The notes: a model not told the origin generated them from the letters alone. A stretch of 64,000 nucleotides of DNA from CAVALG01 sp045576295 (GCA_045576295.1 JAZNGF010000010.1:51582-115581), one strand, 5' to 3'; counted from the stretch's first letter, positions 9,528 through 19,565 are shown. A program made the numbers and translations.

Positions 9528-9977
9528 ATGAAAAGGCAACGCCAGGAAGCCATTTTAAATATGATTGAAAACAATGTTATCGACACTCAGAAAGGCTTGC
9601 AAGATGCCTTAACCGATATGGGGTTCGAGGTTACGCAGGCGACCGTTTCAAGGGATATTAAGGAACTGCGTATTGTAAAGGCCCTCGATTCCGATGGGCG
9701 TTACCGCTACATACAAAGCGCACGCAGTTCGGGGTTTGATATGCCACCGAGGTTTTCTGATATTTTTTCAAACTCGGTTGTATCAATAAATTACGCAATG
9801 AATGATGTTGTTATCAAATGCCATCCGGGAACAGCCTCGGGCGCTTGTGTGGTTTTAGACAGTATGTTTGAAGCTTCGGTTTTGGGAACCTTAGCGGGCG
9901 ACGACACCATTCTTGCAATAACTAAAGATGAAGCTGCAGCCGCAAAACTGGTTGAAGAATTAAAAGAATTACTGTAA
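9528..9977 (+). CDS. argR: Arginine repressor ArgR/AhrC
   Basis: This 149-aa protein has an N-terminal winged helix (VTQATVSRDIKELRIVK) and a C-terminal arginine-binding oligomerisation domain (GTASGACVVLDS, AGDDTILAI). It controls arginine metabolism as a hexamer. The ribosome site AAAGGAGG is strong. Confidence 0.96.
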   Translation: MKRQRQEAILNMIENNVIDTQKGLQDALTDMGFEVTQATVSRDIKELRIVKALDSDGRYRYIQSARSSGFDMPPRFSDIFSNSVVSINYAMNDVVIKCHPGTASGACVVLDSMFEASVLGTLAGDDTILAITKDEAAAAKLVEELKELL

Positions 9978-10018
9978 ATATTAAAACACTAAATTAAAAA
10001 CAAAAGGTGGTGAAACAC

Positions 10019-11704
10019 TTGCTTAAAAGCATTAGTATTGAAAATATTGCTATAATTGAACGCGCCGATTTAGATTTAACCGAAAAACTTAACATTCTAA
10101 CGGGTGAAACGGGCGCGGGTAAATCAATAATAATCGATTCTATAAACGCGGTTCTCGGTGAGCGCACATCAAAAGAGCTTATAAGGCGCGGAAGCAGTAG
10201 CGGCAGTGTTTCGGCACTTTTTTGCGACATTGGCGGGTATGCCGCTAAATGCATTGAAGATTTAGGCTTTTCACTGCCTGATGGGCAAATTATGCTTCAA
10301 AGAATATTAAAGGCCGATGGTAAATCGGTTAGCCGAATTAACGGCACGGCCGTTACGGCAGGCGTTATGAAGCAGGTTGGCGCATGCCTTGTTGATATTC
10401 ACGGCCAGCACGATAACCAACTTTTGCTTAACCCTGCAACCCATATAAATTTTATTGATGCATTTGCTGAAAACGGCGAAATTTTAGCCGTTTATGAAGA
10501 ATCTTACAAAAAACTGCGCGATGTAAAGCGAAGGCTAATTGCCGCCGAAAAAAGCGCCGATGAAAAGCATCGCTTAAAAGAACTTTATAGCTTCGAAATT
10601 GCCGAAATTGAGGCGGCTAACATAACTGTGGGCGAGCGTGATGCTTTAAATGAGCGCAAAAATGTGCTGCTTAACAGCCAAAAAATTGCCGTGGCGCTTA
10701 GTGAAATAATCGGTATTTTAAACGGTGGCGATGATAATGGCGGCGCTGTGCACCTCACCCAAAATGCGGGCGCTTCTGCCGCAGCGGCAGGCGGGGCATT
10801 AAAAGAACTTAAAGCATTAGCTGAAAGGCTTGTTGACTGTTCAGCAGAGCTTTCAGATATATCGAACGAAGCAAGGCGGCTGCTTGATGGCATTAATTTC
10901 AGCGCGGCCGAGCTTGAAGAAATTGAACAGCGGCTTGACGAAATTTATAAATTATCGCAAAAATACGGCGGCAGTGAGCAAGAGATAATCTCTTACCTTA
11001 ATAAAATTAAAACCGAGCTTAAAACAATTGAAAACGATGATAAAATAATTGCCGAGCTTGAAGATTTAAACGATATTTACGAGCAAGAGGTTTACGAAAA
11101 CGGGCAGAAATTAACCTCGGCGAGAAAAACTGCCGCAGAAGATTTTTCGCACCGAGTTTGCGAAGTTTTAAAATACCTTGAAATGCCCAATATAAAACTC
11201 GCGGTTGATATAACCGAATGCATCTACACAAAAATGGGGTGTGATAATGTTGAAATACTTATATCAACCAACCCCGGCGAGCCGCCAAAACCGCTATCGA
11301 AGGTGGCATCGGGCGGCGAACTTTCGCGCGTTATGCTGGCAATTAAAAGTGTTATGGCCGAAAAGGATAACACCCTAACCCTTATTTTCGACGAAATCGA
11401 CACAGGCATAAGCGGCAGGGCCGCAGGCAAGGTTGGCAGGCAACTGAAAGACCTTTCGCAGTCGCACCAGGTTATATGTGTAACCCATTTGGCGCAGATT
11501 GCCGCCGCAGCCGATAACCATTTGTTTATTGAAAAGGCGGTAAGGGACGGCCGCACATACACGTCGGTTAAGGCCTTAACACTCGACGAGCGCGTGGCAG
11601 AGGTTGCCAGAATTATTTCGGGTGGAGAAATGAGCGAAAATCTTTTGCAAACTGCGAAAGAGCTTATTGAAAATCACGGGATAATAAGTTATAATAAATT
11701 ATAA
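10019..11704 (+). CDS. recN: DNA repair protein RecN
   Basis: This SMC-like ATPase takes part in double-strand-break repair. It has Walker A GETGAGKS near residue 30, a long coiled coil (about residues 150-360), and the C-terminal ABC signature SGGELSR with Walker B LIFDEIDTGISG. Upstream GTG codons exist at 10007 and 10010, but AGGTGG (10005-10010) would serve TTG 10019. The resulting MLKSISIENIAIIE aligns with RecN N-termini. In many spore formers spoIVB and spo0A follow recN; here tyrS does. Confidence 0.95.
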   Translation: MLKSISIENIAIIERADLDLTEKLNILTGETGAGKSIIIDSINAVLGERTSKELIRRGSSSGSVSALFCDIGGYAAKCIEDLGFSLPDGQIMLQRILKADGKSVSRINGTAVTAGVMKQVGACLVDIHGQHDNQLLLNPATHINFIDAFAENGEILAVYEESYKKLRDVKRRLIAAEKSADEKHRLKELYSFEIAEIEAANITVGERDALNERKNVLLNSQKIAVALSEIIGILNGGDDNGGAVHLTQNAGASAAAAGGALKELKALAERLVDCSAELSDISNEARRLLDGINFSAAELEEIEQRLDEIYKLSQKYGGSEQEIISYLNKIKTELKTIENDDKIIAELEDLNDIYEQEVYENGQKLTSARKTAAEDFSHRVCEVLKYLEMPNIKLAVDITECIYTKMGCDNVEILISTNPGEPPKPLSKVASGGELSRVMLAIKSVMAEKDNTLTLIFDEIDTGISGRAAGKVGRQLKDLSQSHQVICVTHLAQIAAAADNHLFIEKAVRDGRTYTSVKALTLDERVAEVARIISGGEMSENLLQTAKELIENHGIISYNKL

Positions 11705-11747
11705 TGATTAGTTTATAATGTTTTACTGTTTAAAGAGGTAACTAAAG

Positions 11748-12971
11748 ATGACTTTGTTTGATGAATTAAAGGAACGTGGGCTGCTTGCCCAAACAACCGA
11801 TGAAGACAAGGTTCGCGAGCTTATAAATGGCGACAAGCCCGTAACCTTTTACATAGGGTTCGACCCTACTGCCGATAGCCTTCACGTTGGGCACTTTGTG
11901 GCAGTTGTTATAATGGCGCACATGCAAAGGCACGGCCATAAGCCCATTGCCCTTTTCGGCGGCGGAACGGGCATGATTGGCGACCCTTCAGGCAAAACCG
12001 ATATGCGCAAAATGCTAACCAAAGAAACTATCGACCATAACATTGAATGCTTTAAAACCCAAATGTCAAGGCTTATCGACTTTTCCGACGGTAAGGCAAC
12101 CATTGTTAACAATGGCGATTGGCTTTTAAACCTAAATTACATTGAATTCCTGCGCGAAATCGGCGTTCATTTTTCGGTTAACAGAATGTTATCCTTCGAA
12201 TGCTACAAGCAAAGGCTTGAACGCGGGCTTTCCTTCTTCGAGCTTAACTATATGCTTATGCAAAGCTACGACTTTTTAATGCTCAACCGCAAGCACGGTT
12301 GCGTTATGCAGCTCGGTGGTGACGACCAGTGGAGCAATATGATAGGCGGCGTTGAACTCATTAGAAGGTGCGACCAAAAAGAAGCCTATGCAATGACCTG
12401 CAACCTGCTTCTCACAAGTGAGGGCAAAAAGATGGGCAAAACCGAAGGCGGCGCTGTATGGCTTGATGCTAACAAAACTTCCCCCTACGATTTCTTCCAG
12501 TATTGGAGAAACGTTGCCGATGCCGACGTTTTAAAATGCATTAAAATGTTAACCTTTGTTCCGCTTGAAGAAATCAGACAAATGGAAGGGCTTCAGGGAA
12601 GCGAGCTTAACGCAGTTAAAGAGCGCTTAGCATATGAACTTACCAAAACCATTCACGGAGAAGAAGAAGCCAAGAAGGCACTTGATGCTTCAAAAGCATT
12701 GTTTGGCGCCGGCACTAACCTTGATAATATGCCCTCGGCTCAGATTGGCGAAGAAAATTTAGTGGATGGCGAAATCTTGCTTCTTGATGCAATGGTTATA
12801 GCAGGGCTTACCCCTTCAAAAAGTGAAGGCAGGCGCCTTGTTCAGCAGGGTGGTGTTTCGGTTGACGGCGAAAAAATAACCGACGCATCATATAAACTTA
12901 CTGCTGAACGCCTTACAGAAGGCGTTATTGTTAAAAAGGGAAAAAAGGTGTTCTGTAAAGTAACACTATAA
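11748..12971 (+). CDS. tyrS: Tyrosyl-tRNA synthetase
   Basis: This class I synthetase (407 aa) has the HIGH-type motif HVGH near residue 46, KMGKT as the KMSKS loop near residue 228, and a C-terminal S4-like tRNA-binding domain (SKSEGRRLVQQGGVSVDGEKI). The 43-nt gap after recN is too short for a T-box leader, so regulation by uncharged tRNA is not evident. Confidence 0.97.
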   Translation: MTLFDELKERGLLAQTTDEDKVRELINGDKPVTFYIGFDPTADSLHVGHFVAVVIMAHMQRHGHKPIALFGGGTGMIGDPSGKTDMRKMLTKETIDHNIECFKTQMSRLIDFSDGKATIVNNGDWLLNLNYIEFLREIGVHFSVNRMLSFECYKQRLERGLSFFELNYMLMQSYDFLMLNRKHGCVMQLGGDDQWSNMIGGVELIRRCDQKEAYAMTCNLLLTSEGKKMGKTEGGAVWLDANKTSPYDFFQYWRNVADADVLKCIKMLTFVPLEEIRQMEGLQGSELNAVKERLAYELTKTIHGEEEAKKALDASKALFGAGTNLDNMPSAQIGEENLVDGEILLLDAMVIAGLTPSKSEGRRLVQQGGVSVDGEKITDASYKLTAERLTEGVIVKKGKKVFCKVTL

Positions 12972-13039
12972 AATATTTTGCAAATTTAAGCTTTGCAAAC
13001 GCAGGGCTGATTTAATAAACTCTGAAAGGAAGATAGACT

Positions 13040-14851
13040 ATGGCAAAGAACAGGCTTATCGGAGATTATCCGGTAATCGGTATCCGTCCCACTATCGACG
13101 GAAGAAGAGGTGTACTTAAAGTACGCGAATCTCTTGAAGATCAAACTATGGCAATGGCACAGGCTGCAAAAAAACTATTCGAGGAGAACCTTCGTTACTC
13201 AAACGGCGAACCTGTAAAGGTTATTATTGCCGATACCACCATCGGCCGCGTTGGCGAAGCTGCTGCTTGCGCTGAAAAGTTCAAGAAAGCAGGCGTTGAC
13301 ATTACTCTTACAGTTACACCTTGCTGGTGCTATGGTTCGGAAACAATGGATATGGACCCGATGACAATCAAGGGCGTTTGGGGCTTCAACGGAACAGAGC
13401 GCCCAGGTGCTGTATACCTTGCATCGGTTCTCGCAACACATGCTCAAAAGGGTCTTCCTGCATTCGGTATCTATGGCCACGATGTTCAGAATATCGACGA
13501 AGTAACCGATATGCCGAAAGACGTTCAGGATAAACTTTTAAGATTCGGCCGCGCTGCAGTTGCTGCTGCAACTATGAGAGGCAAGTCATACCTCCAGATT
13601 GGTTCAATCTGCATGGGTATTGGCGGTTCTATCATCAGCCCTGAATTCATCGAAGAATACCTTGGTATGCGTGTTGAATCGGTTGATGAGGTTGAAATCA
13701 TCCGCCGAATGACCGAGGGCGTTTATGACGAAGCTGAATATCAGAAGGCTCTTAAATGGGCTAAAGAATACTGCAAAGAAGGCTTCGACAAAAACCCCGA
13801 AGAACTTCAGAAATCACGCGAAGCAAAAGATGCTGACTGGGAATTTGTTGTTAAGATGATGGTTATTATTAAAGACCTTATGTGTGGCAACAAGAACCTC
13901 CCCGAAGGCTGCGAAGAAGAAATGGTTGGCCACAACGCTATTGCTGCAGGCTTCCAAGGCCAGCGCCAGTGGACCGACTTCTACCCCAACTGCGACTTCC
14001 CCGAAGCTATGCTTAACTCATCATTCGACTGGGAAGGCGCTCGTGAGCCCTACATCCTTGCAACCGAGAACGACGTTCTCAACGGTATTAGCATGCTCTT
14101 TATGAAGTTGCTCACAAACCGCCCGCAGATGTTTGCTGACGTTCGCACATACTGGAGCCCTGAAGCTGTTAAGAGAGCAACAGGCTATGATCTTGAAGGC
14201 GCAGCTAAAGACAACGGCGGTTTCATTCACCTTATCAACTCAGGCGCTTGCTGTGTTGACGCTTGCGGCGTTACTAAAGACAGCGAAGGCAATTCAGTTA
14301 TGAAGCCTTGGTATGAAGTTACCGAAGAAGACCAGAAGGCTATGATGGATGCAACAACCTGGAACTATGCCGACCTTGGCTACTTCCGTGGCGGCGGCTA
14401 TTCATCACGTTTCTTAACAAAGGCTCAGATGCCCGCAACTATGATCAGGCTTAACCTTGTTAAAGGCCTTGGCCCCGTTGTTCAGATTGCAGAGGGTTGG
14501 ACTGTTGACCTTCCTGATGATGTTTCTGACAAGCTTTGGGCAAGAACCGACTACACATGGCCCTGCACATGGTTTGCTCCGCGTTGCGATGGCAAGGCAG
14601 GCAGCCCCTTCAACACCGCTTATGATGTTATGAACAACTGGGGTGCTAACCACGGCGCTATCTCTTACGGCCACATCGGTGCTGATATTATCACACTTTG
14701 CTCAATTCTTAGAATTCCTGTATCAATGCACAACGTGCCCGATTGCGACATTATGCGCCCGGCTGCATGGAATGCATTTGGTATGGATAAAGAAGGCCAA
14801 GACTATCGCGCTTGCCAGGCTTACGGCCCGCTTTACAAAACCATTAAATAA
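13040..14851 (+). CDS. fucI: L-fucose isomerase
   Basis: This Mn-dependent ketol-isomerase converts L-fucose to L-fuculose. It has 603 aa, within the family range. The N-terminal PVIGIRPTIDGRRGVLKVRE and the block GTERPGAVYLASVLATHAQKG are typical. It is paired with fucU, but no fuculokinase, aldolase or transporter is visible here, so the rest of fucose use must lie elsewhere. The strong codon bias resembles nifJ and suggests high expression. Host mucin glycans are a plausible fucose source (inference). Confidence 0.95.
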   Translation: MAKNRLIGDYPVIGIRPTIDGRRGVLKVRESLEDQTMAMAQAAKKLFEENLRYSNGEPVKVIIADTTIGRVGEAAACAEKFKKAGVDITLTVTPCWCYGSETMDMDPMTIKGVWGFNGTERPGAVYLASVLATHAQKGLPAFGIYGHDVQNIDEVTDMPKDVQDKLLRFGRAAVAAATMRGKSYLQIGSICMGIGGSIISPEFIEEYLGMRVESVDEVEIIRRMTEGVYDEAEYQKALKWAKEYCKEGFDKNPEELQKSREAKDADWEFVVKMMVIIKDLMCGNKNLPEGCEEEMVGHNAIAAGFQGQRQWTDFYPNCDFPEAMLNSSFDWEGAREPYILATENDVLNGISMLFMKLLTNRPQMFADVRTYWSPEAVKRATGYDLEGAAKDNGGFIHLINSGACCVDACGVTKDSEGNSVMKPWYEVTEEDQKAMMDATTWNYADLGYFRGGGYSSRFLTKAQMPATMIRLNLVKGLGPVVQIAEGWTVDLPDDVSDKLWARTDYTWPCTWFAPRCDGKAGSPFNTAYDVMNNWGANHGAISYGHIGADIITLCSILRIPVSMHNVPDCDIMRPAAWNAFGMDKEGQDYRACQAYGPLYKTIK

Positions 14852-14945
14852 TTTTCTTTAGTGTTTCAGAGCAGTTAAACCCATAGGGCTTTAACTGCTC
14901 TATCTGAATAAACCGCGGCCGAAGGGCTGCGGAAAGGAGACCGAA

Positions 14946-15389
14946 ATGTTAAAAAATATTCCTTCAATTATTTCCCCGGAACTATTAAAAATTCTTATGG
15001 AAATGGGCCACGGCGATGAAATCGTTATAGCCGACGGCAACTTCCCCGGAGCTGCAATGGCAAAACGCCTTGTTCGCCTTGATGGCCACGGTGTTCCCGA
15101 AGTTTTAGATGCAGTTCTCAAACTTATGCCGCTCGACCAATACACAAAACAGCCTGTAGGCCTTATGAAATTAATGGACTGCGACGTTGGCAGAATCAAC
15201 CCCGTTATTTGGGATAAATATGCCGAAATCGTTGCAAAATACGAGCCCGAAGCTGCAGCAGCAGGCTTTGAAGCAATTGACCGTTTCGAATTTTACGACA
15301 GAGCCCGCGAGGTTTACGCCGTTGTTATGACAGGCGAAACAGCAGTTTACGCTAACATCCTTCTTAAAAAGGGCGTTGTTGTTGAATAA
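14946..15389 (+). CDS. fucU: L-fucose mutarotase (RbsD/FucU family)
   Basis: This 147-aa protein interconverts fucose anomers to supply the isomerase. Family features are the MLKNIP start, the HGDEIVIADGNFPG block with the active-site histidine, and GETAVYANILLKKGVV near the C-terminus. It lies 94 nt after fucI, preceded by GGAAAGGAG, and ends in a terminator. Confidence 0.94.
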   Translation: MLKNIPSIISPELLKILMEMGHGDEIVIADGNFPGAAMAKRLVRLDGHGVPEVLDAVLKLMPLDQYTKQPVGLMKLMDCDVGRINPVIWDKYAEIVAKYEPEAAAAGFEAIDRFEFYDRAREVYAVVMTGETAVYANILLKKGVVVE

Positions 15390-15408
15390 CCGCTGAAAAA
15401 CAAAAATG

Positions 15409-15447
15409 CACCGCTTACAGTTAATTTCTGTAGGCGGTGTTTTGTTT
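15409..15447 (+). terminator. Terminator of fucIU
   Basis: CACCGCTTACAG (15409-15420) pairs with 15428-15439 with one G-U pair, followed by TTTTGTTT. Its T-tract runs into the putative 0A box of spoIIE. Confidence 0.9.
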
Positions 15448-15479
15448 CGACATTGTTTTCAAAGTTCCCTTTGTATAAT
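15446..15479 (+). promoter_or_regulatory. Putative Spo0A-controlled promoter of spoIIE
   Basis: TATAAT at 15474-15479 has no good -35 at 17 bp. TTCGACA (15446-15452), the reverse complement of the 0A box TGTCGAA, sits just at the upstream edge of the -35 region. In Bacillus subtilis the spoIIE and spoIIG promoters are sigma-A promoters activated by Spo0A~P bound near -35, and the arrangement here is the same. A 7-mer alone is weak evidence; the position is what supports the call. Confidence 0.6.
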
Positions 15480-15532
15480 ACTTTTTGGTTGCGTATGCCG
15501 GTGGGGGACTTTTAAAACGGTGGTGCAAACAA

Positions 15533-17833
15533 ATGAATCTAAGTAAACAAAAATTCCTTGATTACATCTCGGCACAAAAGGCAATATCGGCCATAATTTT
15601 TCAAATAGTTTTGGTGATATTAGGCTTTTTTTCGGGCCGCGTAACCGTTGCGGGCGGAATATCCCCATTTGGTATAGGCCTTACAGGCGGAATACCAAGC
15701 GAATTTTTAATGTCGTCGGCTCTTGGCGCCTTTGCAGGGTATATATTAAAGCCCGGTTTTGCCGATTTTTCTTACATAGCCGCGCTGTTCGCCATAACCT
15801 GTACACGGCTGATTTTAGGCGCGAAATCAAAATTATCTAATAATCCGCGCCTTGTGTTTTTCATAACTTTATTTTTTTCGGCTCTTTGCCGCGGGGTGAC
15901 AATAGGCGGCGGTGGCAGCGGCATACTTATGGGTGTGGCCGAAGGTGCAGTTGCCGCGGCCGGAAGTTATATGATTTCCCGCGCGGGTAAGGTTGAGTTT
16001 TTAGGCGGCACCGGAAACTCCCCTGAAGACACCGCAAGCCTTATTATTGCGGCACATTTTTTGCTTATGGGGCTTTACCCCATAGCAGTTCAGGGAATAT
16101 CGCTTGGCCGCATAATCAGCATTGTGCTAATTCTTATAGTTTCGCGCGTGTGGCGGGCAGGCATTGGCACGGTTTGCGGTGTGGCATGCGCCTTTTGCTC
16201 TTATTTGGCGGGCGGTTCACTTAAACTGTCGGCTGTTATTATAATTGCTGCCTGCCTTTGCGGCGTGTTTTCTTCCTTTTCAAAATATCTTCAAGCGGCG
16301 GTAATGGCCGCGGTGTGCGCCGTTTCGGTTATATTTGAGCAGGGCGATTCATATGCCGTTTCGCTTATGCTTGAATCGCTTTTAGGCGGCGTTATATTTG
16401 TTATTCTTCCATCAAAATTAACCGCAAAAATAAATGCTGCGATTTCTTCGGCAACTAATATTGAAGATTTCGATGGGCTTAGGCAGGCAATTGTGAGAAG
16501 GCTCGGATTCGCGTCCGACGCGATGCGCGACGTGTGCGAAACGGTTGAAAAGGTGTCGCAGAGACTTTCAGAATATAATTCGCCCGATTTTGAAGAGGTT
16601 ATTCAAAGGGTTGAAAACGAAGCCTGCAAGGGTTGCACCTTTCGCCTTAATTGTTGGGAAGCCAGCCGCCAAGAAACGGTTGCGGCAATGCTGGCTCTAT
16701 CATATTCGGTGAAACGAGGAGTGCCACTTTCGGTTGCCGAGCTGCCCGTTAATTTCGCCGAAAAGTGCCTGAGGCTTGAATGGGTTGAAAATTCATTTGA
16801 AAAGCATTATTCCGATTTTAGCCGAAAGGTGGCGGCCGAACAGCGAATCAGTGAAATGCGCGAAGTATTAACCGACCAATTCGGCGGAATTTCAAATATG
16901 CTAATGGGGCTTGCCGAAGAGTTTGAAACAGCCGAAAAATATGACCGCGAAATGGCATCACAGGTGGTTTCGGGGCTTAAAACGCTCGATATTCAGGCGG
17001 TTGACTGCGGCTGTTCGATTGACAGTTTTGGCAGAATAAGCCTTGAAATAAGGCTTAAAAAGGAACCCGAATTGCCATTTAACCGCTTGCGAGTGCTTAA
17101 ACTTTTAGAGGATATTTGCGGCAGGGAATTCGAGCCGCCTGCAATTTTAAAAATCGGCGGTGAGATGTATATAACCGTAACCGAAAAGGCCAACTTTATG
17201 GTTGAATATGCCTGCAGCAGCTGCACACCGCAGGGGAATGTTGTTTGCGGCGATGCGTATGAATGCTTTTTTGATGGCCGCGGCAGGTTTTATATGTTAC
17301 TTTGCGACGGCATGGGAAACGGCGGGCGAGCCGCGGTTGACGGTGCTATGGCGGCAGGCCTAATGGCGCGGCTTTTAAAGGCGGGCTTTGGCTATGAATG
17401 TTCGCTTAAAATTATGAATTCGGCAATGGTTTTCAAATCAACCGATGAATCGCTTTCAACCGTTGATATTGCCTGCATTGATTTGTTTACAGGGCAAACA
17501 GAGCTTTTAAAGGCAGGAGCTGCGCCAACAATAGTTAGGCGAAGCGGGAAAACAGGGCGAGCAGAATGCCATTCGCTGCCGGTTGGCATTTTAAGTGAAG
17601 TTGGTTTCGACAAGGCCACTATTACGCTTAAAGACGATGATATTGTGCTCATTATGTCCGACGGTGCCACAGCCGACGGAACCGATTGGATCTGCGCCGA
17701 GGTTGAATCGTGGGGCGACGGTTCCGCCAAACAGCTTTCCGACCATATTTTGCAGTGCGCTCGCCGCCGCCGAACCGACGGGCACGAGGATGATGTGACT
17801 GTTATTTCGGCAATTTTACAGCGCGCAGTTTAA
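15533..17833 (+). CDS. spoIIE: Stage II sporulation protein E (membrane PP2C phosphatase)
   Basis: SpoIIE dephosphorylates SpoIIAA and so activates sigma-F in the forespore; it also works at the polar septum. The N-terminal third (about residues 10-310) is a run of hydrophobic membrane segments. A central region with CKGCTFRLNCW follows, then a C-terminal PP2C domain with CDGMGNGG near residue 593 and IVLIMSDGA near residue 705. The frame is open from 15485, but GGTGGTG at 15519 supports ATG 15533 (766 aa). Confidence 0.95.
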   Translation: MNLSKQKFLDYISAQKAISAIIFQIVLVILGFFSGRVTVAGGISPFGIGLTGGIPSEFLMSSALGAFAGYILKPGFADFSYIAALFAITCTRLILGAKSKLSNNPRLVFFITLFFSALCRGVTIGGGGSGILMGVAEGAVAAAGSYMISRAGKVEFLGGTGNSPEDTASLIIAAHFLLMGLYPIAVQGISLGRIISIVLILIVSRVWRAGIGTVCGVACAFCSYLAGGSLKLSAVIIIAACLCGVFSSFSKYLQAAVMAAVCAVSVIFEQGDSYAVSLMLESLLGGVIFVILPSKLTAKINAAISSATNIEDFDGLRQAIVRRLGFASDAMRDVCETVEKVSQRLSEYNSPDFEEVIQRVENEACKGCTFRLNCWEASRQETVAAMLALSYSVKRGVPLSVAELPVNFAEKCLRLEWVENSFEKHYSDFSRKVAAEQRISEMREVLTDQFGGISNMLMGLAEEFETAEKYDREMASQVVSGLKTLDIQAVDCGCSIDSFGRISLEIRLKKEPELPFNRLRVLKLLEDICGREFEPPAILKIGGEMYITVTEKANFMVEYACSSCTPQGNVVCGDAYECFFDGRGRFYMLLCDGMGNGGRAAVDGAMAAGLMARLLKAGFGYECSLKIMNSAMVFKSTDESLSTVDIACIDLFTGQTELLKAGAAPTIVRRSGKTGRAECHSLPVGILSEVGFDKATITLKDDDIVLIMSDGATADGTDWICAEVESWGDGSAKQLSDHILQCARRRRTDGHEDDVTVISAILQRAV

Positions 17834-17835
17834 TA

Positions 17836-17872
17836 AAAAACAAGCCGAAACCCAAGCGGGTTTCGGCTTTTA
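17836..17872. terminator. Bidirectional terminator between spoIIE and the DUF975 gene
   Basis: AAGCCGAAACCC (17842-17853) pairs with 17858-17869. A-rich sequence lies before it and T-rich sequence after it, so it can serve both convergent genes. Confidence 0.9.
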
Positions 17873-17888
17873 GTGTTTAACGGTTAAA

Positions 17889-18560
17889 TTAAAGAAGCGG
17901 CGCATTCTTTGAAATATCTTTGTAAAATGCTGCGGTAGCGGCCGACATATAGGGCGAAACATAGAATTTTGCAAGGCCGAAGGTGAAAATGGATAAAAAG
18001 AACCAGCCTATAAAGCTAAGGTGAAGCTTGAACAAACGGAATTTGTTGCCCTTCATCATAGCTTTAGATTTTCCAAGCGCCTTTAATGGGTCAGTTTCCG
18101 GGTTTTCGGCAAGTATGTATGAGGTCATACTATAACTATATGCTGCAATGAAGCCGGGGATTATAAATAAAAGCGACCACAAAATAACAAAAAACATTTT
18201 GAAGAACTTTGTTACAAGCGCGCGAATTATGATTTTAAAATATGAAAAAACATCCGAAACGTCTCCAACGCGGCCCGAAATAAGGTTAAGGTAAAACTTT
18301 GCAACACCAACGCTTATAACGCTTCCAAGAATGAAAATCACCCAACTCCATATACTTGAGCCCGAGGTGAATATATTGAACATATCGCCTAAAATTTTTG
18401 TAAATGAATCTTTATAGCTGCTGTAATCAAGCTTAAAAAGCGGCATAAGGCCGGTTGTTGTTCCGCCAAGAGCCGTTGCAACTATCGTTACAAAAATGGC
18501 GGTTACCCAGTTGCCCGAAAGCGCGGTTTTTGCGGCAGCTTTATATTGTTTTGATTTCAT
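17889..18560 (-). CDS. DUF975 family integral membrane protein
   Basis: This 223-aa protein has about five to six hydrophobic segments. The N-terminus MKSKQYKAAAKTALSGNWVTAI and the block PGFIAAYSYSMTSYILAENP are typical of DUF975. The function is unknown. It stands alone, convergent with spoIIE. Confidence 0.8.
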   Translation of the reverse strand: MKSKQYKAAAKTALSGNWVTAIFVTIVATALGGTTTGLMPLFKLDYSSYKDSFTKILGDMFNIFTSGSSIWSWVIFILGSVISVGVAKFYLNLISGRVGDVSDVFSYFKIIIRALVTKFFKMFFVILWSLLFIIPGFIAAYSYSMTSYILAENPETDPLKALGKSKAMMKGNKFRLFKLHLSFIGWFFLSIFTFGLAKFYVSPYMSAATAAFYKDISKNAPLL

Positions 18561-18707
18561 TCGCCTACTCCTTAAAAAAGCATAATTATTCTTATAAATC
18601 TTATTATACCAAAAATTGCGGTTAGTTCAAGAACATAATGTTAACAAAATATTTTGCGCGCAATTTCGATTCTTTCGCACCTTTCTACAAATGCTCACCA
18701 AGGCCTG

Positions 18708-19565
18708 TCAGCGCAGAAAGTTCGTTAAATAGTTCAAAACCTTCTTTTTATCGGCCGACCACATAGGGGCTATCAGATCTTTTTTTGCGCCGTCGCCTGT
18801 GATTCTGTGCACGGTGGTTTCTTTCGGCAATACGCTAATGCAGTTTTTAAGAATTTCTGCGTACTTCTCTATGGTAAGGGGCTGCACATTACCGCTTTCG
18901 TATTCTTCTGCCAGTTTGGTGCTCTTTAGTATATGCAAAAGATGAAACTTCACGCCATCTGTGCCGCAATCAACCGCATATTTTGTGGTTAAAACGGCAT
19001 CATCAAAGGGAAGGCCGATAATGATATGGGTTATAACCTCTAAACCCGCATTTTTAAGTTTAGAAACCGCATCTGCATAAACGGTGGTTTTATAGCCACG
19101 GTTGATATATTCTGCCACCTGATTATTCGATGTTTGCAAGCCAAGCTCAACTGTTACGGGTTTAATGGCATTTAATTCTTTCAGTAGCTGCACAGTGCTG
19201 TCAGGGAGGCAATCAGGCCTTGTGGCAATATTCAGCCCCACGATGAAATCAGGCTCGATCGCCTGATAAAACAGGGCTTTTAGTTTATCATAAGGCGCAT
19301 AGGTGTTGGTGTATGACTGAAAATATGCAATGTATTTCCCGGTTTTAACTTTTTTCTCCACCCGTTTTTTCGCGTTTTCCAACTGCTCGGCTATATTGGT
19401 TCCGTGGGCAGCAAACTCACCACTGCCAACCGCAGAGCAGAAAATACAGCCCCCGGTGGAAATGCTGCCATCACGGTTCGGGCAGGTAAACCCTCCGTCG
19501 AGAGAAAGCTTATATACTTTGCAACCGAATTTTTCTTTATAGTAGTCATTGGCGGTTTTATACAT
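18708..19565 (-). CDS. TIGR01212-type radical SAM protein (YhcC-like)
   Basis: This 285-aa protein has the radical SAM cluster motif C-x9-C-x2-C in FTCPNRDGSISTGGCIFC near residue 28. The family is widespread in Firmicutes and enterobacteria (YhcC), and its substrate is not securely known. It ends with TGA, which shows that TGA is a genuine stop in this genome. Confidence 0.88.
   Translation of the reverse strand: MYKTANDYYKEKFGCKVYKLSLDGGFTCPNRDGSISTGGCIFCSAVGSGEFAAHGTNIAEQLENAKKRVEKKVKTGKYIAYFQSYTNTYAPYDKLKALFYQAIEPDFIVGLNIATRPDCLPDSTVQLLKELNAIKPVTVELGLQTSNNQVAEYINRGYKTTVYADAVSKLKNAGLEVITHIIIGLPFDDAVLTTKYAVDCGTDGVKFHLLHILKSTKLAEEYESGNVQPLTIEKYAEILKNCISVLPKETTVHRITGDGAKKDLIAPMWSADKKKVLNYLTNFLR

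Noticed and set aside
11705..11747. T-box leader before tyrS
   Set aside because: The gap from recN is only 43 nt and contains no stem structure or T-box sequence.
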